DNA of 42,912 nt from an uncultured Myroides sp. (GCA_913777665.1 CAJYTF010000002.1:1-42912); one strand, 5' to 3'. Counted from the stretch's first letter, positions 31,968 to 40,731 are shown. Notes: a model not told the origin generated them from the letters alone. A program made the numbers and translations.

Positions 31968-33370
31968 TAAAGTTTAACAATATCGTTTTTACGCTAGTGC
32001 TGTTTGTAAGCATTGTCGGTTATGGGCAGGATACGCTACGCATGAGCCACAATGAATTTATTTCTATCGTAAAAAGTTATCATCCGCTGGCATACAACTA
32101 CCGCTTACAAAATCAGATTGCCGAAGCTGAAATTCAAAAAGCACGCGGGAATTTCGATCCGTTGGTTGATGCCAAAAACGGTTCTAAAACCATAGACGGA
32201 ACCGAATATTACAAGCAAACCAATGTGGGTTTGGAAATTCCTACCTGGTACGGTATCGAACTAAACGGAAGTTACAATTATATTAACGGTCAAAAACTAA
32301 ACAACAGCGATACCCGTGGCGGCTTATATCAGTTTGGAGTAACGGTTCCATTGGCGAAAAATCTTTTGTACGATACACGTCGGGCCTTGTTAGATCAGGC
32401 AAAATCTGCTTTACAAATGACACAGGCAGAACAAAAACTGCTTACGAACGAATTGTTGCTTAACGCCGATAATGCCTATTGGAACTGGGTTCGTATGTAC
32501 GAAGAGTACCTACTGCAAAGTCGTACCGTTGCTATTAACGAAGATCGACTGATCCTTACCAAAAAAACTTATGAATACGGCGAACGTGCAGCCATTGATA
32601 CCACCGAAGTTGTTTCGCAGCTGCAGAGTTATGAAGTAGAGAAACAAGATGCGTACCTTAAATTCATAAAAGCTACGCAAGAGCTTTCGCTTTTTTTATG
32701 GACGGAAAACCAGCAACCTTATGATGTGGAGCAACTAATAATTCCATCGCAAAAAATAACACAGGCAGAATCGTATGAAAATTATGGAGTTTTATTGGCA
32801 TTGATCGATCAACGGGATATTAACCGACATGCGGCACTGCAATATTATCAGCAGAAATTCAATATTTTAGAAAGCCAGCGCAGACTGAAACGACAAAGTT
32901 TGCTGCCAAAATTAGATTTTACCTATAATTTTTTCAATAAAGAAAGTTACGAAACCGAACTACTGCCCCTTTTTGAAAACAATTACCAATACGGTTTAAA
33001 ATTAGAAATCCCGATTTTCTTGAGACAAGCGCGCGCCGATTACCGGATCGCACAATATAAAATTGAACAAAACCAGTTTGATGCCGATTATAAACAACAA
33101 GAATTAAATACAAAAATCACTGCATATAAAAATGAAGTTATAAGTTATCAGTCGCAAATAAACCTGATGCAGAGCAATATTGAAAACTACAAACGTTTAT
33201 TAAATGCTGAAGAGATCCGATTTAGCAACGGAGAAAGTTCGCTTTTTTTAATCAATACCCGTGAAAACAAGCTCTTAGAAGCTGAAAAAAAATTACTGGA
33301 TCTTCGTTTAAAATTCATAAACAGCTATAATCAGTTAAAATGGTTTAATGAGAATTTTGAAGGGAACTGA
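31964..33370 (+). CDS. TolC-family outer-membrane channel
   Basis: 468-residue outer-membrane efflux protein with signal peptide (NIVFTLVLFVSIVGYGQ) and two OEP repeats. Long helices rich in Q, E, A and L are interrupted by strands (VGLEIPTWYGIELNGSYNY; YQYGLKLEIPIFLRQARADYRIAQ). The pairs LLTNELLLNADNAYWNWVRMYEEYLL and KITAYKNEVISYQSQINL represent equivalent helices in the two halves. It completes the tripartite exporter with the HlyD and ABC proteins and is translationally coupled to the former by a 4-bp overlap. Confidence 0.92.
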   Translation: MIKFNNIVFTLVLFVSIVGYGQDTLRMSHNEFISIVKSYHPLAYNYRLQNQIAEAEIQKARGNFDPLVDAKNGSKTIDGTEYYKQTNVGLEIPTWYGIELNGSYNYINGQKLNNSDTRGGLYQFGVTVPLAKNLLYDTRRALLDQAKSALQMTQAEQKLLTNELLLNADNAYWNWVRMYEEYLLQSRTVAINEDRLILTKKTYEYGERAAIDTTEVVSQLQSYEVEKQDAYLKFIKATQELSLFLWTENQQPYDVEQLIIPSQKITQAESYENYGVLLALIDQRDINRHAALQYYQQKFNILESQRRLKRQSLLPKLDFTYNFFNKESYETELLPLFENNYQYGLKLEIPIFLRQARADYRIAQYKIEQNQFDADYKQQELNTKITAYKNEVISYQSQINLMQSNIENYKRLLNAEEIRFSNGESSLFLINTRENKLLEAEKKLLDLRLKFINSYNQLKWFNENFEGN

Positions 33371-33420
33371 TAATCTACAGAAATTAAATATCAATAAAAT
33401 ATAAAACCATAAAAACACCT

Positions 33421-34110
33421 ATGAAATTAAAGTATCAATTTATATTGACAGTTGCTTTTAGTATACTGTCAGCCATTCAAGGATACGGGCAAAATGATTT
33501 AGATAACTATAAAAACCAGCTTAAATTATCGCCCGCAAAAATAATTGATTTGATCAATCCTGGTTTGGAAGTAAGCTACGAAAGACGTACAGGTAATTTT
33601 TCAACCCAGATATCAGCTGCTTATTTAACCGATGTATTTAATATATCCGGATTTTCTCAATTAAAGGGTTTCCGTGTAGGGTTAGAAGAAAAATATTTCT
33701 TTAATATTCCAAACAAAAAAATTTTCAGACAAACAGCGAACTTCCAGCCGTATTTAGCAACAAATCTGGCTTTATCGAACATAGATTATAAATTTGAATC
33801 AAGATTTGGTACGGAAGCGCCCGATACCGGTATTCCTTCAAACGGTTATCTAGATACTTTCGGCGTGAAAAAGCAGACAGTCGCTCTGAATTTTCGATAC
33901 GGATTTCAAAAAATATATCACCAATTTGTGTTTGATGTTTCTTTTGGCATAGGGTTAAAATACAAAAACGTAAAACATTACGACAGAGATTTCCCTGAAG
34001 ATAAAATTGATGAATCACGTCATTTTAATGTGTACGATATCGCAAATCAAGAAATGAACGGTTTAACATTCAACCTACCGGCAACTATTAAAATAGGATA
34101 TGTTTTTTAA
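33421..34110 (+). CDS. Exported outer-membrane barrel-like protein
   Basis: 229-residue protein with signal peptide (FILTVAFSILSAIQGYGQ). Strand-rich segments follow: PAKIIDLINPGLEVSYERRTG, FSTQISAAYLTDVF, FRVGLEEKYFF, LATNLALSNIDYKF, VALNFRYGFQ, FDVSFGIGLKYKNV and a terminal NLPATIKIGYVF with C-terminal Phe as in outer-membrane barrels. It resembles small DUF3575-type outer-membrane proteins, which I cannot confirm. It lies 50 bp after tolC in the same direction and may be part of, or cargo-related to, the export operon. Confidence 0.65.
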   Translation: MKLKYQFILTVAFSILSAIQGYGQNDLDNYKNQLKLSPAKIIDLINPGLEVSYERRTGNFSTQISAAYLTDVFNISGFSQLKGFRVGLEEKYFFNIPNKKIFRQTANFQPYLATNLALSNIDYKFESRFGTEAPDTGIPSNGYLDTFGVKKQTVALNFRYGFQKIYHQFVFDVSFGIGLKYKNVKHYDRDFPEDKIDESRHFNVYDIANQEMNGLTFNLPATIKIGYVF

Positions 34111-34281
34111 GAAAATTTACGAAACGGATACCATAAAATACCGACTGATGATTAAGGATATGCAGAATTTTTAAGTAACGAAGACTTTGAATACACTTTG
34201 ACTTGGTTTGAAAATTCTGTGGAATTTTGGAAAAGAGCAGCATCTGACAAACGCTTTGTACTATTCACAGCTGACCAATAA
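34111..34281 (+). pseudogene. Decayed gene fragment (C-terminal part)
   Basis: One frame reads as protein-like for 55 codons with a single in-frame TAA at 34153-34155: NLRNGYHKIPTDD, stop, GYAEFLSNEDFEYTLTWFEN, then a tail ending RFVLFTADQ and a normal stop at 34279. No start codon precedes it, since the barrel gene ends at 34110. The reading through the stop is smooth, as expected for the 3' remnant of a gene. I do not recognise the family. Confidence 0.5.
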
Positions 34282-34330
34282 AATAGTGATTTCCTTTTAA
34301 TTATATAAACAAGACGTTACGTAGTATAAA

Positions 34331-34355
34331 AAAACAGGCATTACAGCCTGTTTTT
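34331..34355. terminator. Bidirectional terminator
   Basis: A 9-bp stem (AAAACAGGC / GCCTGTTTT) with a 6-nt loop, and A- and T-runs on both sides. It serves the minus-strand DUF1737-like gene ending at 34359. Confidence 0.8.
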
Positions 34356-34358
34356 AAA

Positions 34359-34523
34359 TTATGATTTTTTGATTTCCTGATAAAATACGGTTTTTGAACT
34401 GTTTATTGTAGGAATTTCAATTGTAGACAATTCGCCCTTAAGTTGCCAACCGTCTTGTAGTGCTTTTTTGGTCTGTCTTTCAAGGTCCTTTACCCTTGAC
34501 GCTGTTAATACGTGACATTCCAT
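34359..34523 (-). CDS. DUF1737-like small protein
   Basis: 54-residue protein: MECHVLTASRVKDLERQ, then a helix, DGWQLKGEL, and a strand ending VFYQEIKKS. The V-L-T-A ... L-E ... L-x-x-G-W pattern resembles the DUF1737 family of small proteins of unknown function. The ATG at 34523 is chosen rather than the TTG at 34553, because a minus-strand TAGTTTTG box (34558-34551) overlaps that TTG and places the transcript start near 34544. Terminator at 34331-34355. Confidence 0.6.
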   Translation of the reverse strand: MECHVLTASRVKDLERQTKKALQDGWQLKGELSTIEIPTINSSKTVFYQEIKKS

Positions 34524-34550
34524 GGAACTATTTTGTTTGTTAAGTTGTAT

Positions 34551-34558
34551 CAAAACTA
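34551..34558 (-). promoter_or_regulatory. -7 promoter box of the DUF1737-like gene
   Basis: Reads TAGTTTTG on the minus strand (TAnnTTTG) and decides the start codon of the gene. Confidence 0.55.
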
Positions 34559-34821
34559 AAAAAAATATTTATAACTCATGAAGTTTCAATATTAATTAAC
34601 AATTGCAGATCTTTATAAAACAGCAAAAAATACACAAATTTTAAGGCTATTTAAATTGAGTTTGAGGAACGTTGAACATACATAATAAATTTTATAGAAC
34701 AGATAACCTTAATTTCGAGTGATATCGAAAATCGAATCTATCGAGAATTTTCCACACAAAATTTTCTGAATCTTAAAGTTTAAACAAATTAGTTTAATTC
34801 CATAAAATATAAACTTGGTAT

Positions 34822-35478
34822 TTAATTACACTCTACATCTGTGGTGCTTTTATATGTTGCCAACTTTTGATATTTAGTGATGAGTTTTAGGATGTTTTTG
34901 CAATCTGAAAGAGTATTTTCAATTTCATCGGGGTTCGGATTAGTTTGAGAATGTGAATATACCGTGTATTTTTTCTGTAAACATTCTGCCGGCTCGTTAT
35001 TAATGATATAGCCTCTATACTCGGTTATATTGTCTTTGGTTTTACCTTCGGCTTCAAAAGACCAAGCTGCTTCCTTGCTAAAAATAAAAAAGGGATTACC
35101 GCTTATAATATAATATCGATCGGTGGCAGAAAAGTGGTCATATTCACTGTAGCTGTGCTCTATAATTCTTAAATTGCCATCTTCGAAAAAGTAGGTGAGC
35201 TTACCGCTTTTTTCATTGTCACAGTTGTAATTAAATGCTATTTTTTTATAAAATCCGGTTTGTAGTTTTTGTTCCCACGCCGCATAGAATTCCTTTATTT
35301 CACTTATGTTTTTTGGCGTTTGATAAGTTGGTAGTTGGTTTGGACTCTTTACAATACTATCGCTTTTTACGGTAGGTTCTACATCATTTTTTTCTGTTTT
35401 TTTAGTACAAGCCACCATAATTGTAGTTGCAATAAAACACAATAACCAACTATATTTATTACTTTTTATACCTGTCAT
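34822..35478 (-). CDS. Lipoprotein of unknown function
   Basis: 218-residue lipoprotein: signal peptide with lipobox MVAC (Cys24), a charged/proline-rich linker to about residue 55, then a mixed alpha/beta domain (ISEIKEFYAAWEQKLQTGFY, KLTYFFEDGNLRIIEHSYSE, DRYYIISGNPFFIFSK, EYRGYIINNEPAECLQKKY). Three cysteines in the mature domain might form disulfides. I do not recognise a family. It is transcribed alone, 65 bp downstream of the small gene at 35544-35693. Confidence 0.7.
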   Translation of the reverse strand: MTGIKSNKYSWLLCFIATTIMVACTKKTEKNDVEPTVKSDSIVKSPNQLPTYQTPKNISEIKEFYAAWEQKLQTGFYKKIAFNYNCDNEKSGKLTYFFEDGNLRIIEHSYSEYDHFSATDRYYIISGNPFFIFSKEAAWSFEAEGKTKDNITEYRGYIINNEPAECLQKKYTVYSHSQTNPNPDEIENTLSDCKNILKLITKYQKLATYKSTTDVECN

Positions 35479-35543
35479 ATAAATTATTTTTAACTATAAA
35501 TTGAACAATAAAACTACACACAAATTTTATGAAAGATTGTTTT

Positions 35544-35693
35544 TTAAACCTCATCGATAAATTTTAAATCTACTTTTAAAGGAATATCTAATTCTCTTAA
35601 TTTTTGATTCCATGTATCGATCTGCTTAAGCAATTCTTCTGTAAATACCTTTTTAATTTCTATTTGTTTATCTAATTCTTCATTATTATCCAT
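35544..35693 (-). CDS. Small protein (49 residues), unknown
   Basis: The minus strand encodes a 49-residue, charged, mostly helical peptide, beginning MDNNEELDKQIEIKKVFTEE and continuing with LLKQIDTWNQ and a DIPLKVDLKFIDEV end. The frame is clean from ATG to TAA and fills most of the gap between the AraC-type gene and the lipoprotein gene in the same direction. It has neither signal nor membrane segment. Coding is inferred from amino-acid composition and position only; no family is recognised. Confidence 0.5.
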   Translation of the reverse strand: MDNNEELDKQIEIKKVFTEELLKQIDTWNQKLRELDIPLKVDLKFIDEV

Positions 35694-35746
35694 TATTCAA
35701 GTGTATTATGTTTCACAAATACTTTTTAAATGATTAAAAAATGGTG

Positions 35747-36652
35747 TTAACCCTGCAGTCTTTCTCTAAATTGTTTGGGCGTAATACCGGTTTGTCCTTT
35801 AAAAAATTTGGTAAAATTGGTTACTTCACTAAAACCGAATTTAAAAGCAATTTCTCCAATAGAACTATCCATACGATTTAATTCAATCTGTATTTCAGAA
35901 ACCAAACGCTTATTAGCCCATTTTTTAGGAGTGGTATTTTCATATTTTTTAAAAGCTCGTTCTAAGGTATTCAGGTTTAAATCCATTTTATCGCAAAAGA
36001 ATTTTAAACTTTGTCTTTTATTTAGTTCCTTATTATACAGTAATTTAAAATCTCTTACAATTTTAATGTCTTTATCAGTTCTAAATGTAACGCGTTCGTG
36101 CTTATGCAACTCTTCGCTAATTAGCAGCATGCTAAAAACGTAATTAAGCAGTATTTGTTCCTGAATTTCGCTGTAAGGTCTTCTTAGTTCGTTAATAATC
36201 AATTGAAATAAGTTCAAAACATCATCAAAGCGATCTTCAATTTTAAAAAAAACAATTTTATCAAGGCTGTTAAACAATTGGGTATGATGTAAAAAAAAGC
36301 TTTTCATACTGGTTTTACTGAAAAATACTTCAGAAAAAATAAGAACAAATCCTTCACATTCGTTTGATGTGGTAAAATGTTTAATTCTATCTAATGGGCT
36401 AAACAACAATGCCGGCGATTCAACCACCGTTTCCTGATTACCCAATTTGTACATACCTTGTCCGCGTGTATAAAAATGAACCGTATATGCACCAACGTTT
36501 TTAGAGGTAAAAAACGCGCGTTCTGTATCACTAATATTTTTTAAAGAATGTAAACTTAAAAATTGTTTGTTCTTTAAATCTAAAAATGGCTTGGTTAAAA
36601 ATTCTTTCATCTGCGCAAATTCTTTTACATTACTAATTTTTATTCCTTCCAT
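35747..36652 (-). CDS. AraC-family transcription regulator
   Basis: 301-residue regulator. Residues about 40-120 form a cupin-like ligand domain (AYTVHFYTRGQGMYKLGNQE, SPALLFSPLDRIKHF). The C-terminal 100 residues are a double HTH of AraC type (LKFFCDKMDLNLNTLERAFKKYENTTPKKW, then IGEIAFKFGFSEVTNFTKFFKGQTGITPKQFRERL, here given in parts: IGEIAFKFGFSEVTNFTKFF and GITPKQFRERL). The ligand is unknown. Upstream is 700 bp without genes holding a large palindrome (36831-36856), which is a possible but distant binding site. The small gene at 35693 follows by 53 bp and may be co-transcribed. Confidence 0.88.
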   Translation of the reverse strand: MEGIKISNVKEFAQMKEFLTKPFLDLKNKQFLSLHSLKNISDTERAFFTSKNVGAYTVHFYTRGQGMYKLGNQETVVESPALLFSPLDRIKHFTTSNECEGFVLIFSEVFFSKTSMKSFFLHHTQLFNSLDKIVFFKIEDRFDDVLNLFQLIINELRRPYSEIQEQILLNYVFSMLLISEELHKHERVTFRTDKDIKIVRDFKLLYNKELNKRQSLKFFCDKMDLNLNTLERAFKKYENTTPKKWANKRLVSEIQIELNRMDSSIGEIAFKFGFSEVTNFTKFFKGQTGITPKQFRERLQG

Positions 36653-37353
36653 CTGCTTAAAATAGTACGCGAATCTTTAAGTTACACCGCGAATAATCTA
36701 CAGCGCTCTATAGCCTGAAAATTCTATACAAATTGAAGTTACACTACGTTACAACAAACTAAATACCAATATCATTTTACCGTGTGAACAATTTAAGCAT
36801 TAACAACAACAACTCTTTAATCTTATTTTTAGATTTAGCGTTAGAACGCTTGATCTTTAAATTGTTAGAAACCCAAATCATTTCTAATGAATTTAATCAA
36901 ATTTAATATTCTTTAACAGTATGTTTTTAATACATTTTCTACAATAAATGGTTAAAATAAGTGAACAACTTAAAAGTAACTTTAAGAGGTATTCTTTTAT
37001 AAAATGAGATTATAACATTTTATTATTTGACAGGACACTAAATATTTATACACCAAAAATGATAAAAACTAATATACAACTACACAATAAAAGTGTTTTT
37101 TTTAGACATATTGGGGAAAATTTTACCATAAAATTTTCATAATTTATTTAATTAAAAGTAGTTTTTAAATTAAATACTCTTTTAAAAACACTATTTTCAA
37201 CGATTTAAGTATCAATTTTTACAATATTTCAAAAACGGTATTATCATTGTACTTAACCTTATGCTTTGAAATAGAATTTAAACCTTTTGTTTAGGTGAAA
37301 ACGCCCGATATGGATTTGTCGGGCGTTTTAGTAACGTATTTAACAACAATAAA
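36653..37353. other. Gene-free region with foldback structures
   Basis: About 700 bp, very AT-rich, with no credible reading frame on either strand. Visible structure: a 26-bp imperfect palindrome at 36831-36856 centred on AGCGTT-AG-AACGCT, which lies between outer arms AACAATTTAA (36787-36796) and TTAAATTGTT (36857-36866); 9-bp inverted arms AGTGTTTTT (37092-37100) and AAAAACACT (37184-37192); and a GC-rich hairpin at 37298-37329. No tRNA or known riboswitch was recognised. Confidence 0.5.
37298..37329 (+). terminator. Terminator-like hairpin in the leader of the 37354 gene
   Basis: A perfect 11-bp stem (AAAACGCCCGA / TCGGGCGTTTT) with a 10-nt loop, 24 bp before the ATG at 37354. It could end an upstream transcript from the gene-free region or act as an attenuator. 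Confidence 0.6.
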
Positions 37354-37785
37354 ATGTTTAGCAGTAAAAATATTATTTGTCTTGATTTAGAACTGGGTAA
37401 CAGCATTACATCTGCAGAGCAATTTAACATAAGCATTGTATCGGCAAATCTTGCAGATTTTAATTTTAGGTTTGAAACCGACATTACTTTGCATTACAGT
37501 TGCAATACCGGTGAATTTGAGCCAATTGATAAGGAAAACTTGTTAGCAGGATGGTTTTGCGACGGAATTAAAGAGCTACTCGCGTTTGCAAACTCACAGG
37601 CAAATCACAGCAAAGAGCATATTGAAAGATACCTTAACAGCCGTAAAAGTGAGGTAGAACACCTTAGAATTTCATCAACTTTTGGAAACTATTGCAAACG
37701 TTACCACAATTATTCGCCACTTGGTTTTTTAAGCTATGATAATGAGCAATATGTAAAGAAAGAAATGAACAGTTTGCTTGTTTAG
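37354..37785 (+). CDS. Orphan protein of unknown function
   Basis: 143-residue soluble protein without signal peptide or membrane helix. The N-terminal half is strand-rich (NIICLDLELGNSIT, FNISIVSANLADFNFRFETDITLHYSC). The second half is helical (LLAGWFCDGIKELLAFANSQ, HSKEHIERYLNSRKSEVEHLRISS) and ends with an aromatic stretch (YCKRYHNYSPLGFLSYDNEQ). I do not recognise a family. It is flanked by a hairpin in its leader and a strong terminator (37868-37899), lies alone on the plus strand and is convergent with the surface-assembly cluster. Coding is likely from frame length and composition. Confidence 0.6.
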   Translation: MFSSKNIICLDLELGNSITSAEQFNISIVSANLADFNFRFETDITLHYSCNTGEFEPIDKENLLAGWFCDGIKELLAFANSQANHSKEHIERYLNSRKSEVEHLRISSTFGNYCKRYHNYSPLGFLSYDNEQYVKKEMNSLLV

Positions 37786-37867
37786 CAGCTGTAATTACAG
37801 TAGATATTATATTAATGATGTATGTGTTTGTTTTTTATTTTTAAATAAAAGTTGTTTAGTTGATTTT

Positions 37868-37901
37868 AAAAGGAGGCTGTTTTGTAACGGCCTCTTTTTT
37901 T
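37868..37901. terminator. Terminator between the orphan gene and the usher-like gene
   Basis: A 14-bp stem (37868-37881 with 37886-37899, two G-U pairs) with a 4-nt loop and a T-run on the plus strand. It also lies 3' of the minus-strand usher-like gene. Confidence 0.8.
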
Positions 37902-37920
37902 GATTTCAATTCTTAAGTAA

Positions 37921-40716
37921 TTATGAGCCAAATTTTTTAACTTTTACATGTTTTTGTTGTACTTCGATAATAAAATCGGCAGCATAGGTTATTTTTCCCG
38001 ACTCAATTACCAGTTGCTGTTTAGGGTTTGAACAAAAAGTATTTTCAGAAAGAGAGTTACTGTCTAACGTAAGTTCGTAAGTTCCTGTAGGAAGAAAGGC
38101 TGTAAAATTACCGTCGTCATCTGTACCGATACGCTGCACAAAACTGCCATTTTTTGTAACAGTAAATACAATTCCGCCTGCTTTTGCATCGAAACTTTTT
38201 ACTGTTTTTTCATCATAACGATACTGTATTTTCCCTTTTAAAGAACCATTCTGGTGCAGCGCTACAACTATCTGCTGGTTGTAATCACTCATGACCAACT
38301 CGGCGCCTTCTGTGAACCATCCATTCTGTAAAACAGGCTGTATCTTGTAAGTACCAAAAGGCAAACTTTTGTATTTTATTTGTCCGTTTGCATCCGATTT
38401 AAATGTTGTTTTATCAATTGTGATGAAAAAATCCGGTGCAGGTTCATCGTTTTCATCAAATATGCTGTTTCCGTTATTATCGAAATAAACAAATGTAGAT
38501 AATGTTCCTTTTCTGCCTGCTGATGCTGCCCTGCTTCCTAAATTCACAGTCATTCCGGCTTCAACAACAAACATTCCGGCATTTTGAAAAACGGTTGCTT
38601 TGCTGTAATGAAACCATGAAGAATTCAAATAAAAACGGTATTTATCTGTTGGCAGATATTGTAAATTAAGGAAAGCCGAAGGCGTTTCGCCCGAAATGAA
38701 ATCATTTAAATAAGCTGCCCCGCTTCTTAAAAAAAGTTTGTTATCTATAAATTTATGATCTGTTGATAGTGAAAGCATGAACCTGTTAAAATCATTCTGA
38801 TTTTGATCCATTACCAACAACGAAGAATATTCAGACAAAAAATAACTTCCGTGCTGATAAGTCGCACTTGCGTTAAATCCTTTATAACTGTAAATAGAAT
38901 TTATTTTTAACTGTGGATATACCTTGTTTTTGTTTGACATTTGTACCAAACCTTCTTCTATCCCCAAAACTACCGAATGCTTTTGATTTTTGCTTAACCA
39001 GTTGAAATTTTCGGTTATGCGAAAAGCTTCCATTGACAAAAAACCATTGGGAACAATCCATGAAAAAGCATTGCCTGTTTCTTTATAATACTGTAAACCT
39101 AAAGAGCTGCCAATACTTTTGAGGCGGGGAAAGTTTATACCTGTATCTAACCGAAACGTGGTGGTTTTCATATTAAAACTATAAGTGTAAGATTGGGGAG
39201 CAAAATCGGAATAAAAAATATTTGCATACACCATGCGTTCCCTTTTAAGATTTTTCATGAAGTTTTGCTGTAACTGAACCACCCCCCTACGGTTTCCGGG
39301 GAAATAGCTGCTGCTTACAAAGTAATTCCCACTCAAGCGTATATCTTTAACCATACCGTTATACTGCGTTTCCAAAGCGTACGATGGCTGGTTTTTATTA
39401 AAACGTTCGTAGTGGCTAATTGCCCCGTGTGCCTTTAAACGTAAGTTCCAATCTTTCGTAATTTGTTTAACATTCTCAAAACCTACCATGTTATGCCCCA
39501 CCTGTTCCATATTATCCTTTTTAAAAACATAATTGAAAATTTTCTGATCAGATGGGTTGTTGGCACCGAAAGTACCCAAAGCATAGAAGCCGTATCCTCT
39601 TTTTAAAAAAGCATCTTTTTGGGTTAAGTTAAAGTTATCGTCAATAAAACCTGCCTGCAGCCTGTTGTTCTGTGTTTTATCTGAAGTATCGAACTGAACA
39701 CCGCGACCGAACATTGGAAGTTCAAGCTGCTGACTAATATTTCCTACCTTTAATTGGTGGTTATCTAAACGATATGCAAGATAGGTGTTGCTTATAAGCG
39801 GTTCGTTCTGGCTGTCTGCCTTATAAATATTTCCACTTACCGATAAATATCCCGCGGGCAGGTCAATATCGCCCGATCCTATCAACTGATACACACCGGT
39901 ATCGTTTCCGCTGGTACGGTAACTTGCGGTTAGGCTGTTTTTTTGATAGTATCTTGCATACGCCAAACTATTAATGTCTTCGTAACGTTTTACCGACGAT
40001 ACATTCTGAACATTAACCGAAAGACTGCCGAATACTATTTTCTCGGTGCCACGCATTGCTGCTACGTTTACGGCAAATTGCGATTTATTTAGTAACGATT
40101 TTGGCACCCAAAATTTAAAGTCGAAAATAGAATCTTTACGAACATCAATAACAGCGGTTTGCTCAAAAAAACTTTCTTCGCCCGTAAGTTCCGGGATATT
40201 AAAAACTACAAAAACCTGCTGCGATTGGTTGCCAAGATTTGTTACATTTACTTTCACCGAAAGCGAATCGTTTGTATTGGTAAGAAAAATTGTAGGTGTT
40301 ACAGCCTGCAAACTCATAGCATTATTCACTTCTACCTGCTGTGTAATGCTTTTTTTAACGACTGATTCTTTTTTATCGTTAACAAGATCTACCACTATAT
40401 CTGTTGCTCCGGCAGCGGCTGCTTTACCTTTGATAATTTTTAAAGGAATAAAGATATGTTGTTCGGGTTTTAATTCTACCAAAATTTCTGAACCCGAAAT
40501 ACTTTTAAACCCATCAGGAGTTTTAATATGCAAAGTTCCGTTGAAACTGCTAGCCGATGTATTGGTTAACGCTACTATTAAATCAAGAATATTCTGTCTT
40601 CCGGCTGCCTCTGTTGTTTCCACCTTCATTTCTACAGCAGATTGTGCCTGAACCTTACAGCAGGCAACAGTGCAGCAAAAAACAAGCAGCAGTCTTAAAA
40701 GAAAAGAAGAAAACAT
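37921..40716 (-). CDS. Usher-like outer-membrane assembly protein
   Basis: 931-residue exported protein, last of the cluster. Layout: signal peptide (to about residue 25, VQAQ); two N-terminal Ig-like regions (about 28-125 and 130-235, with repeated 'VTNLGNQSQQVFV'-type strands); a long strand-rich region with aromatic girdle residues (about 240-735, e.g. NSLTASYRTSGND, GYLSVSGNIYKA, MVYANIFYSDFAPQSYTYSF), fitting a large barrel; then an SdrD-B/carboxypeptidase-regulatory-like domain (about 742-815, FVYFDNNGNSIFDENDEPAPD) and a second beta-sandwich (about 820-915). Length and order recall fimbrial ushers with C-terminal domains, especially the alpha/CS1 type. With a PapD-like chaperone and two subunit-like genes upstream, an usher role is the best inference. 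Alternatively it is a surface-exposed receptor-like barrel. Confidence 0.6.
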   Translation of the reverse strand: MFSSFLLRLLLVFCCTVACCKVQAQSAVEMKVETTEAAGRQNILDLIVALTNTSASSFNGTLHIKTPDGFKSISGSEILVELKPEQHIFIPLKIIKGKAAAAGATDIVVDLVNDKKESVVKKSITQQVEVNNAMSLQAVTPTIFLTNTNDSLSVKVNVTNLGNQSQQVFVVFNIPELTGEESFFEQTAVIDVRKDSIFDFKFWVPKSLLNKSQFAVNVAAMRGTEKIVFGSLSVNVQNVSSVKRYEDINSLAYARYYQKNSLTASYRTSGNDTGVYQLIGSGDIDLPAGYLSVSGNIYKADSQNEPLISNTYLAYRLDNHQLKVGNISQQLELPMFGRGVQFDTSDKTQNNRLQAGFIDDNFNLTQKDAFLKRGYGFYALGTFGANNPSDQKIFNYVFKKDNMEQVGHNMVGFENVKQITKDWNLRLKAHGAISHYERFNKNQPSYALETQYNGMVKDIRLSGNYFVSSSYFPGNRRGVVQLQQNFMKNLKRERMVYANIFYSDFAPQSYTYSFNMKTTTFRLDTGINFPRLKSIGSSLGLQYYKETGNAFSWIVPNGFLSMEAFRITENFNWLSKNQKHSVVLGIEEGLVQMSNKNKVYPQLKINSIYSYKGFNASATYQHGSYFLSEYSSLLVMDQNQNDFNRFMLSLSTDHKFIDNKLFLRSGAAYLNDFISGETPSAFLNLQYLPTDKYRFYLNSSWFHYSKATVFQNAGMFVVEAGMTVNLGSRAASAGRKGTLSTFVYFDNNGNSIFDENDEPAPDFFITIDKTTFKSDANGQIKYKSLPFGTYKIQPVLQNGWFTEGAELVMSDYNQQIVVALHQNGSLKGKIQYRYDEKTVKSFDAKAGGIVFTVTKNGSFVQRIGTDDDGNFTAFLPTGTYELTLDSNSLSENTFCSNPKQQLVIESGKITYAADFIIEVQQKHVKVKKFGS

Positions 40717-40731
40717 TTTAATTGATACTAA

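Noticed and set aside
34681..34770. Short palindromes TTTCGA-N6-TCGAAA and AATTTT-N6-AAAATT
   Set aside because: Short, AT-rich, not near a start codon; chance occurrence is likely.
37092..37192. 9-bp inverted arms AGTGTTTTT / AAAAACACT as mobile-element ends
   Set aside because: Arms are low-complexity A/T runs in very AT-rich DNA, with no target duplication and no transposase.
40046..40651. A 201-codon open frame on the plus strand inside the usher-like gene
   Set aside because: It lies antisense to a clearly protein-like frame, has unnatural composition (S/C/T-rich) and no promoter.
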